A stretch of DNA of 45,918 bases. Origin: Phallusia fumigata (lineage: Eukaryota; Chordata; Ascidiacea; Phlebobranchia; Ascidiidae). Made by a program: the position numbers and the translations under genes. Positions within the stretch are counted from its first letter, which is position 1. The number at the start of each line of letters is the position of its first letter. A model generated the notes under the pieces. It saw only the letters and a program-made list of their open reading frames with translations. It had not been told where the DNA came from and ran no database searches. This document shows positions 27,101 through 36,300 of the stretch, piece after piece. The stretch covers positions 1 through 45,918 of the forward strand of contig QXVZ01021401.1 in assembly GCA_008931825.1 (NCBI GenBank). Reading direction: 5' to 3'.

Positions 27101-30100
27101 ACCTGGCTTTCATGTCGTCTAGTCACTTCCGTCATCGTCTTGCAACTTCGCGAGTTTGTATTGGTGGAGTATGCCACAACAGGCGTTTGTAATGTGGCTA
27201 AAAAGCCGACAGCGAATACATGCTAAGTGATTCTGGTTTCGTGCTCTCGTTTATCTAATAACCGGGTTTTTAGTACGTTCCATCGCTTTATAGTTGCCTC
27301 TCATGTTGTTGTTGTCTGGCGGGGACCTACGAATTTTACGCACTTCGACAATTCAAAAGCGGAAACGACTGGACTCGCAAGGCGTGCGCGAAATTGTGCG
27401 AAAAGGAAATGCCTCACGCTCCAGCCAGCGCAAATCGGTGTGTTTATTTGCTCGCGTGCAAACACCTGAACCAGGGGGAACCACTGTATGGCGTCTTCGA
27501 GTTTAAGACAAAATAGCTGGCAAAACTTTCGCTAATATACGACTACGAATGCAGCAAAAACAAGTAAACCATTTTACCTTATGGGTGTATACAGTGAGAT
27601 AGAAAGGGTTGTCAATGTTGAATTTGTGTTTTCCGCACCAGCAAGTGCTTACCTCTTACAAGGCCATAAATTCTTGAGGTAAAAAGTATCAGTTCGCGAA
27701 CATCGGTGTTGCCACAATACGCGTGTTTACAGCAACCTGCGGCAAATCGGATTGTGAAAATATCCAACCTGTGACGTCACCAAACTTGAGTGACGCGCCA
27801 TGATTGAAGTAAGAGGTTGACTTGTAAGGCCAGTAACGAAAACTGTCGGTACCTGGAAGCATGCGATTACACATAGCTCCACTATTAAACTGACCATTGC
27901 CATTTGCTACAAGAAAGTACCGCGCCTTGGTGTGATGTCAAGTGTTAGACACTCTCCCAGAAACGTTTCATCTTGTCGATTTATCTGCCAAAGCGGCTTT
28001 ACCGTAATCCGGTGGTACGTAAATAAACAGAGTACGCGGCGAAAGACGCAGGCGACTGTTCGCCGGAATTGAGTGAATGCTCGTAAAGTTACCTTTAACA
28101 GCTGCGCCATTTTGCGCAACGGCTTCCTCTTGCGTCCTGTAGTCCGCCTTTGCTGCTCAATGCTAATGCAAAATATATTTTATGTTTTGCGGTTCAGTGA
28201 AGCGAAACAAGATTTAGAGCGATGGACTGATTTTCACTTTACCCCATATTTAGTGCTTAGTTTTGCCAAAGTATAAAACAATCTTTTTCTTAATCCGCAG
28301 GAGTTACTGCGAGTCATGAGCTCCATTCGGGACGCCTTGGATAGCAGCATCGGTCAGTGTTCCGACGGACAGAAACGGGTCCGAGTTCGACTGTCAGTCA
28401 CGCCCGAACCCAGTGCGCATAACCGTTTACGTCACGACGAATCTGACATCACGCCGCCACCCAACGTCCAGGAGACAAGCGAAAGACGTTGTCACAAACA
28501 AATTGAAAAAAGGTAAGGAGTTAACCTAATAGCTGCCATTTAGGTCTTTAAAGGCGAACATTTTGGCGTTTTTAAGCAGGATGTTCGGTTTATACGCGGA
28601 AAGACGCACAGCCACATTTTATGCAAAAAAACGCATCTAAAAGGAGGGACCCAAATACCGATTTTGTGTCTCGAACGATATCAACCCCGATTGTCAAGTC
28701 GTATCAGTGCAGAACACTGCAATGCCTCCCACTACACCCTATACGCTGCCCAGTGTGATTGGCAGAGATCGCACGGTTTCCTTTCCTAACGGTCTTACAT
28801 CGTCTATTACCCCCTGGCCGACTGCGTTTGGTCTGCACCGAGGCAGAGTGGCCGCCGGATTACCCACTGGATCAGTTGCGCCGAATTTCCTGCTTCAGGG
28901 GTCGGGTGGCAACCCTCTCAAACGCGTGGGCCGTGGAGAGAGGAAGATTTCTATAATTGCCCCACTCCCCCCGCCAAGTCGCTGTTGCGTCAATCGGTTA
29001 CGTAATCACTCTGTGGCTATAATTGCTCTACACAACGACGATTGTACTTAAACTAGGTTCAGTTTTAAAGGCCGAGCAACTTGCATGTCTACCCATGCGT
29101 TACAAAAAGCACTAAGCGCCGTTTGCTAACTGCAGCGCTCAACTTTCTACCTACGATGCTAATCAGTTTGTGAGTTGGGTCTGTCTGAATAGGTCCGTAA
29201 TTTGCCGTTTTGGAAGTGACCCGTTTGAAGTTTCATCGTTAGGCAATTTTCCACTCGCCGGCGTAAACTTAACGCTATACAGACCGAGCCAAAGCGATTC
29301 TCGAGTCCATGTTCGGACTTTATCTGCCATCTGATACGCGGTGCGTTGTTCACATGGACCCGCGTCGTTTAAATTTGATTCCAATGACGTCCCGCCTTCT
29401 GTGATGGGGGTAGAGATGCATAACTGATCAAAGACATTCGCCATATCAATAGGGATGATGCACACGGATTGTGACGTCACAAATACCGATGACACGACTG
29501 ATAGGTCACGTGACAAGACAATGAGAAATAAATTAAATAAACGTTGGCGAATTGTACGTGGCTATCCGATTTGGCGATAAAAGATCATGCCCAATTTGAA
29601 ATGAGTCATGGATTTCTCCACAGCTTAAACTGAAAGCTTTGAAGCGTACTTAGACGCACGAAACGCACAAAGATTTTCCTAAATATACCCATCGCAAAAC
29701 TAACTGCACTGAGGACCAGAAGAGGGTACAAATGCTTGGTTTGCAAATATTAAAACTAGTAAAAAAACTCTTTCTAGGTCGCGGTGTTAATTTAGACACT
29801 GTACTGTAACGTTTCATCAAAGTTACTGGGGCAAGCCACATGAAAGCCGAAAAGGTCGTATATTTTGATTTATAAACGAAACCTCGTGAATTTTAACCCA
29901 TATGACGTGCGCGTAAATCCCATAAGTGGACCCGAACTCAGTAATCGCACCGTTACTCGCTGAACCCTTAACGTGGCGTGAAGCAGAGCCAGGCCCATAT
30001 TACGCAAAGTCGCGGGTTGCCAAGAGTGGCAGGTTTAATGGAGTAATGTTGTTCGGTAGGGTCGTATCTGCTGCGTTGATCTGCAAAGGCCCCACGAAGC

Positions 30101-31491
30101 GTCTCATGTCCGAATGTGAAAAAGTTTGAGAAACAGGCCGAGTCACAAGTGCTTGTTTTATCGGGGTGACATCTTGCTTGTCCAATGCATCGTTGACCCG
30201 ACGTGCGACAATCCACGTATGGCGAACCCCGTGGGCAGCCTGTTTATTTTTCTTCACCTGACTGTTGTGATAAGCGCACAGCAGCCAGATGAAAGTCAAG
30301 CCGAGAGTGCATTTCCGTCGCCAGTAAAATAAACCCGATGCTAATCTTCTTACGCCAGGCGCCGACCCCAACGCTTAATTCGACCCACATTAGGGCAATT
30401 TTCGCATGAACTTGTTTTCTTACTTTGCCATTTATGGGGGCAAATCTGTATTTAGCCGGTTGTTCGAATAGTTGCCTGCCGTAGTTTCTGTTCGAAGGCT
30501 AACCCTGTGACCAAACTCCAAACCCCATTATATACATCTCAAATATTAAATTTTAAAACATTGTTTTATTTTTTGCAGTTCACATGGCGCTAAAACGAAT
30601 TCCGGCTCAGACAATGAAGCCAAAAGCATTGACCGACGACATCACTACCGTCAAATCCCCGGAGTCGAAAGCGAGGAATCAAAATTAGCACCGTCGTCTT
30701 GCACCAAGTGCCACAAATCGGACAAGCGCTCAAACCATTCTTCGCGGTCCCGCGAGCGCCACCACGTGTGTACATCTAAGCAGCACTGTTGCCGTGACGA
30801 CCGAAGGCTTCATGCGCATCGCTACCAATCGCCCTATGATCAAAACTTTCGAGAAACCATGTACTTGCGCCTGCGCGAACTTCAGCGCAACTCGGCCCGG
30901 GAAGAGCGACTCGCCCGCGGGTTGGAAGCCGCGGCTTCCAGTTCATCGGAGTCAAGTTCGGACTCGGAATATAGCGGCGACGACGGGTGTGACGACTCGG
31001 CGCGAGCGAGTAGCCAGGTGTCGCGAATCTTTGAGCCGCTGAGTAACGAGGCTATGCAGGCGATCACACACACAACCGAAAAGCGGATCGAGGTTGAGCG
31101 CAGAATGTCATTGCAACAGCAGAAGTCACCTTCACTCACCTACCACGTGCACAAACACGAATCGATGACGTCACGCGACACATTTGTGACGTCACGCAGT
31201 AGCCTATCAAAGCCAAAATCACGGGAAAGCCGAAGTGCCGACATCAGTTCGCGGCGAAAATTTACCAAAACGCGAAAGAAGTCGTCCGGCAATGTATCAG
31301 CTTCTGGAAAGCCACACCATGGCTACCTGCGCGCAAACATTTTACCTCCAGGTGCCACGAGCGCCTTCCCGAATACGCCACAGCTATCAACGGCGCCGTC
31401 ACACGATCCCAAGGCGCCTGGCTTGGTGCAACGCCACCAGCATGAACACATTCACCATCACTATTATTATCACAGCAAACCCGAAAGCTAA
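12184..31491 (+). CDS. nkd: Naked cuticle homologue, Dishevelled-binding Wnt antagonist (8 exons, 540 aa)
   Basis: Eight exons join without a frame break: 12184-12223, 13232-13273, 14191-14342, 21921-22017, 25365-25462, 25535-25603, 28301-28512, 30579-31491 (stop TAA). An alternative exon 3 acceptor at 14212 keeps the frame. The protein starts MGVRHSKP, with Gly2 and Ser6 fitting N-myristoylation, like vertebrate MGKLHSKP. SPEGD follows at the exon 2/3 junction, also as in vertebrates. Residues about 144-182 (EWTISL ... DALDSS) match the EF-hand/EFX region that binds Dishevelled, followed by VRVRLSVTP (193-201). A DNEAKSIDRRHHY block (248-260) matches the conserved E-R-R-N-H-Y motif. The tail VQRHQHEHIHHHYYYH (520-535) matches the His-rich Nkd C-terminus. 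Cys/His clusters at about 49-60 and 278-310 could bind metal. Nkd proteins act at the membrane and cytoplasm as Wnt feedback inhibitors. The EF-hand loop is degenerate (see findings). Start context is A at -3, G at +4. The main uncertainty is exons 2-5, which have low conservation and rest on splice sites and phase. Confidence 0.93.
20893..20944. repeat. perfect 10-bp inverted repeat (hairpin) in Nkd intron 3
   Basis: CGAAGCCAGG (20893-20902) and CCTGGCTTCG (20935-20944) are exact reverse complements separated by 32 nt. The loop does not pair well enough for a typical microRNA precursor. It may be a chance palindrome or a transcript hairpin. Confidence 0.45.
21031..21350. repeat. tandem copies of about 160 bp flanking assembly gap n21191
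   Basis: 21031-21190 and 21192-21350 are nearly identical, with a few substitutions and single-base indels, and abut the single n at 21191. They share start (GCCAACGCCCC) and end (GAAACAATGCA). A near-identical repeat that stops exactly at a gap is typical of two contig ends, often two haplotypes, that overlap but were not merged. A real tandem duplication is less likely. It lies within Nkd intron 3 and does not affect the coding sequence. Confidence 0.85.
22018..25364 (+). other. Nkd intron 4 (3.3 kb)
   Basis: No coding segment is supported. Perfect TGACGTCA palindromes occur at 22270-22277, 22494-22501 and 25001-25008; the last two share the 15-mer TTGTGACGTCATAGG. ATCAAAG words lie at 22221, 23444 and 24443, and CTTTGAA at 24371. 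Open frames up to 148 codons (minus strand, 22809-23255) have no domain-like character. The intron ends in a strong acceptor, a T-rich tract before ACAG. Confidence 0.65.
25535..28512 (+). other. nkd: Nkd exons 6-7, encoding the degenerate EF-hand and following conserved block
   Basis: Exon 6 (25535-25603, 23 codons, phase 0 at both ends) and exon 7 (28301-28512) split the EF-hand-like module. When the Gly-Lys of the loop is aligned with vertebrate Nkd, loop positions 1, 3, 5, 7, 9 and 12 read Leu, His, Thr, Lys, Arg, Glu. The vertebrate order is Asp, Asp, Asn, Lys, Thr, Asp. The Asp residues at positions 1 and 3 are therefore absent, and there is a two-residue insertion. The flanking helices (EWTISL before, LLRVMSSIRDALDSS after) are conserved. 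This pattern points to a fold kept for protein contact rather than for calcium binding. Confidence 0.85.
25604..28300 (+). other. Nkd intron 6 (2.7 kb)
   Basis: No coding segment is supported; the longest frame (158 codons, 25873-26349) lacks domain features and starts in CpG-rich sequence. ATCAAAG words lie at 26303 and 26762, and a GTGACGTCAC palindrome at 27771-27780. Confidence 0.65.
28513..30578 (+). other. Nkd intron 7 (2.1 kb)
   Basis: No coding segment is supported. The 114-codon frame at 28707-29051 overlaps another open frame and ends without a plausible splice partner. A GTGACGTCAC palindrome lies at 29471-29480, ATCAAAG at 29427 and 29816, and CTTTGAA at 29637. Confidence 0.6.
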
Positions 31492-31923
31492 GATGTGTTT
31501 TTGCTGTTGTTCTGTCTTTGTTCTTTGACAGCTTGCCTTCAAAATTTTCTGGCCTATAGCGCCAAATTCAGATAATATAGCGCATTGCCCTGTTCTTGAA
31601 AACATTGATTAACAAAAACACAACTCAACTGGTTGCTGCTACCTGAAACTCATAACCCTGGAACTCTGCTTAGCATATTTAAATAACAAATCTTCTCGCC
31701 ACCTTTTTGTTATTTACACCGGTTCACGCTATTTCGGATATTTCCCCGTCGCCAGCAGATAAGGTGTGCCGCCTGTCGTGTTTTTTTTATTTATTGTCGT
31801 TCCCTTTTCAGTTTGGTTTGTCTTTTACTTTTCGTCGATTTTTCGGGCTATAACTTTATTGTGAATGAAGTCACAGCATAATTCTGAATATTGCTCCCCC
31901 TGTCGAAGCGTGCAAACCCCTAC

Positions 31924-31929
31924 AATAAA
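31924..31929 (+). terminator. candidate polyadenylation signal for Nkd
   Basis: AATAAA lies 433 nt after the Nkd stop codon. It is the first canonical hexamer I see downstream on this strand. Another lies at 32343-32348. Confidence 0.4.
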
Positions 31930-33169
31930 CCCTGTCATGCCCCAAGCTACTTTTTGTCGATTGTACTATACCGCTCGTCATTTTCAATGTTCTATAAAGC
32001 CAGTCAGGAAAGCAGGATCCATGGCACAATGACCTTACCCACTTTGAACGTTTTTCTTACCAACCCACTCAAATATTTAAAAAACAATAACGTAGTTTTA
32101 AACCACAGGGATCAAAACTGTTGGTTTAAAATCAGAAGTTTGAATGAAAAAACCTAAATTTATTGGTTTTGAGGATATCAACAACCCAACCCAACTTCTT
32201 ACTGTCGTAAATGTGCCTATATTTACTTTCAATTACCTTTTCGATTTGTGTATCGCGTACAGTCGTTGTTTTCCCTTGCGTTCAGTGTTTTCTTTTGTCC
32301 CGGCGCTTTTTCTTATTTCTTCGTTTTGCCAGATTACTTCAAAATAAAGGAAAACGTCACAAGTCGATTATGAGTGGTAGACAAGAGGGATGCGGGCCGG
32401 ACACTTGTAGAGCGCTGAGCTTTTGGTGTGAGGCATAAAATGATTTTATTAGGGTACAAAATAGTCCAGTCACGATGACGGAAAAATGTTGATTGTTTGG
32501 TCATACGCTAATCTTCAAACGTTTTTGTTGAGAAAAGTGCACCTGGAAAATAAAATTTGTCTGTGTGAAATTTAGTAACTCGAATAACACAGAGTTTAGT
32601 TACTTAAGTGGGCTGCGTTGATTATTATGAGTTGTCGTTTCTCGAGTAGTTTTTGGGAAAAGTAGCAGATGTGTCCCCTTTCCCATAGACTTTCCACTTG
32701 ACACACAGCAACACACACTTTATTTTTGCGATTAGAACACAAACGGAATTTCTGCACAGTTTCATTTACACGTAAACACGACACCGACGCTTTTGCTGCA
32801 TAACGTATTAAATCGCACAGAACTTGTTGTATTGAGTCCACACATAATAAATGATGATACTCTTTGTTTTCAGCCAGTTATTTTTCACAGGAAAATTATC
32901 GAGCAGCAAGCTCGCTGGAAAGGAAATTTTGGCCGAGGGAGAAATGAAGCTTTCGGGCGCCACCTTGTGGAAATACTAAGGCGCAAAACACGACCAGTTT
33001 GTGAAAATTAAAAAGGTCAACACTCATATGAAATTAAGCACTCGTGACGATAGACACTGCTATTCGAAAGAGCTATATGGAAACTGAACATTACTCAACG
33101 AAAATTGCAAAACACTTTACAAAAAATCAATCTGTTTGAAAAAACTGCAGAACAAAAAATCCCGTTGCG

Positions 33170-33175
33170 TTTATT
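33170..33175 (-). terminator. candidate polyadenylation signal for EPHX1
   Basis: TTTATT on the plus strand is AATAAA on the minus strand, 175 nt beyond the exon 9 stop. No such hexamer lies between 33546 and 34606, which argues that the transcript extends past the alternative stop at 34607. Confidence 0.45.
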
Positions 33176-33349
33176 CGGAATAACAATGTAATATTTAAAT
33201 CAGTCTTTCTTCCAAACTGGGTTTAAACTTGTAGATAATAAAAACTGGTTGATGGAAACTGATGTCTGTTTGCGAAACAAAAATACAAATTGCTAATTAA
33301 TTGCAAGATGCTGATTTGCAATGGAAAGTGGGAATGTAAGTGATTTCAC

Positions 33350-36300
33350 TTATTTCTCCATTCGGTCGAGCTGGGAAACCCCCACATCCCGTGCTTGAAT
33401 CTCAGCTGTACGCTCCTCTCTTTCCAAACGCTAAAAACAGAACTGTTTTGGCTTGTGCAAAAAAGTTCATAACACAACATCAAACCAATTAACTTAATAG
33501 GATTTCTCGCAAACAGAAGTTTTAAAACGACCGGCCGTGGCATTTAGTCGGAAGGGTTGCACACATACTGCGTTTTTACAGAGGCCATCCGTTTAAGCGG
33601 ACACATTTTCATGCCATGCTTGAGGCATAGTTGACACCTATCCCGATTGTGCGAATGCAGTTTGTAAGAGTCATTTTACACAATTTATAAACCTAACAAC
33701 AGTTAAGCGTACAATGTTCCAGTGTTACGCCATGCAATTCTCAAAATGAAATTGTTTGCGTCGACAAACATATTTGCATGGAAAAAAATGAAGGTTTGCA
33801 TAAAAAAACGTCTGCAGTTGAATAGCACTTGTGTGTACAACTCTGCAATATATTAACGACAATCATGGACCTGTTTAGTGATTACAATAAGCTTTAAATG
33901 GTTAGGCACAGATTACGACCCCTTAATAGTCACAAGTCACAACCCAAGGCCACATCCTAGTTCTTTCTACGTGTTTTTTAGAAAGAAGAACGGAATCATT
34001 GTTACTTTTGGGAAGTCAATTCAAATACTTATATTATCTCTAACCTGCACGGTTCGAACGAAAAGTCGGATGTCGGATGCGAGATCAGCAGGGACTTCGT
34101 ATGCTGAGAAGTGACCACCTCGCTTCATGTAGGTGAATTGAAGAAGGTTNAGTCGGAAGGGTTGCACACATACTGCGTTTTTACAGAGGCCATGCGTTTA
34201 AGCGGACACATTTTCATGCCATGCTTGAGGCATAGTTGACACCTATCCCGATTGTGCGAATGCAGTTTATAAGAGTCATTTTACACAATCTATAAATCTA
34301 ACAACAGTTAGGTGTACAATGTTCTAGTGTTACGCCATGCAATTCTCAAAATGAAATTGTTTGCGTCGACAAACATATTTGCATGTAAAAAAAGGAAGGT
34401 TTGCATAAAAAAACGTCTGCAGTTGAATAGCACTTGTGTGTACAACGCTGCAATATATCAACGACAATCATGGACCTGTTTAGTGATTACAATAAGCTTT
34501 AAATGGTTAGGCACAGATTACGACCCCTTAATAGTCACAAGTCACAACCCAAGGCCATATCCTAGTTCTTTCTACGTGTTTTTTAGAAAGAAGAACGGAA
34601 TCATTGTTACTTTTGGGAAGTCAATTCAAATACATTATCTCTAACCTGCACGGTTCGAACGAAAAGTCGAATGTCGGATGCGAGATCAGCAGGGACTTCG
34701 TATGCTGAGAAGTGACCCCCTCGCTTCATGTAGGTGAATTGAAGAAGGTTAGTGAATCTCTGTTTGACCGCCAACTTTGAAGTCCCAATAAACTCGTTTG
34801 GAAAAAAAGCAAAGGCCGCTGGAACCCGGATCTTAATTCTGAGGAATGATCAATTGCCAAGTTGTTATATTTTATTGCTTCTATGTATATTACCTACAGC
34901 CTTAAACTTCATGTTGTGTTTGTCAAGTTTTAAACCAACAACCAAGGCAGCATGTTTTGGAACTAACCCATCAACTTCTCGTACGGCAGAAGCTGCAATG
35001 TTTTCTTTATAAAATCTCATGGATGATGTGATATTGTTGTTCCACCAATAGATCATGAGGTTATTGAGAAGTTTGTCTTTGCTCCAGTATTTGCTCAGCA
35101 ACCCGTCACTGTGGTTTCTAATCAAAAAAAAGTAAAGACAGTTCAACTAAGGTCAGACAGGAACGATTTCTAGTGCAAATCTGTAATGTAGGAAAGTAAA
35201 ATGCAAACATCAACTACCATCGTTCTTCTTAGTTACCTTCCATTTATGTCAGTCCAGGTTGAAAATTTCTCAACGATGTATGCTGCCAATCCAACTGGAG
35301 AATCACTCAAGGCAAAGCCTACACAGCAAAAAAACATCAATATTCAAACTTGGTCATCACATACAATTCACTGCTAGAAGGAGTAGGTCAAAACTACAAG
35401 TGTTCTGTCGGGTCATCACTGAGCATTTACATTAAGCCAGTGATTCCCAACCTGGGGTCGCAGGGAGGTTTTTTATGGGTCGCGACAGATATGTGATATT
35501 TTTACAAACGCAGACAGATATGTGATATTTTTATGACTTTTTATCGCACATAGGCTACAACTGGTTTGACCTGCATAACCTGTCTTGTCAGGTACAATAG
35601 GCAGTAAGCTATGTGCCCATAGCAAACTGCACAGGCATTGTCATAGAAATGTCACAGTAATTATTGTCATCAACAATGGAATCCTTAGGTTAAGGCCTTG
35701 AAGTTGCAAGACCAGCCATCTCATGGAGCAAAAGTGAATGGAAATGAATGATAAACTGTAAAAAGCAATTTGATTGATCTTGTTGTTTAGAAAAAAATGG
35801 CTGGTTGGGTGGCAAGATATGTTAAATCATTATAGGGGGTCACCAGTCAGAAACAGTTGGGAACCACTGCATTAAGCATGTTTGATGAATACCTTGTCTA
35901 AGGATTTGTTTGAAACCTCACCTATCACTATTTCATCCATATAAAACAGATTTGCTTGAATAGTGTGTACCAAGTACTGAATAATATCTGGGCTTAGTTT
36001 ATCCCTACTGGCAAAATACGTTTATATTTATCTCACCAACAGTATCAGGCTTAGTTGCCTGCAAATGCATATAGCCCGTTTCTTCCAACATTTGAAAAAA
36101 TGTCTTCTTCAGAGGAAAGAGGCCAGCAACTTCAGCTGGATGAAAGAAAAGGGAAGGAAAATATGCACCGACTATCATCTTAAGAAAGTTGATGCCTTTA
36201 GGTTGCAATGTGCACATAGTTGTGTGAATTCCTTTTACATAGCTGAAAACAAATATAGAGCAGTAGGGTAAAAAAACTAAAACATTAAAGTTGCAATTAA

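Larger units (their letters stand above)
31492..33349. other. Nkd 3' UTR and intergenic spacer with one exon-like segment
   Basis: The first 450 bases are probably Nkd 3' UTR. At 32874 a strong acceptor (CTCTTTGTTTTCAG) precedes sequence that is open in more than one frame: to 32979 in one and to 33011 in another. An ATG-initiated segment at 32144-32209 followed by GTAAAT could splice to it in phase, giving a basic peptide with no recognisable domain. This is too weak to call a gene. No other coding signal is seen. Confidence 0.4.

Noticed and set aside
34312-34644. 110-codon plus-strand frame in the duplicated region
   Set aside because: Part is intronic, and the other copy has the same frame interrupted; the region belongs to EPHX1 on the opposite strand.
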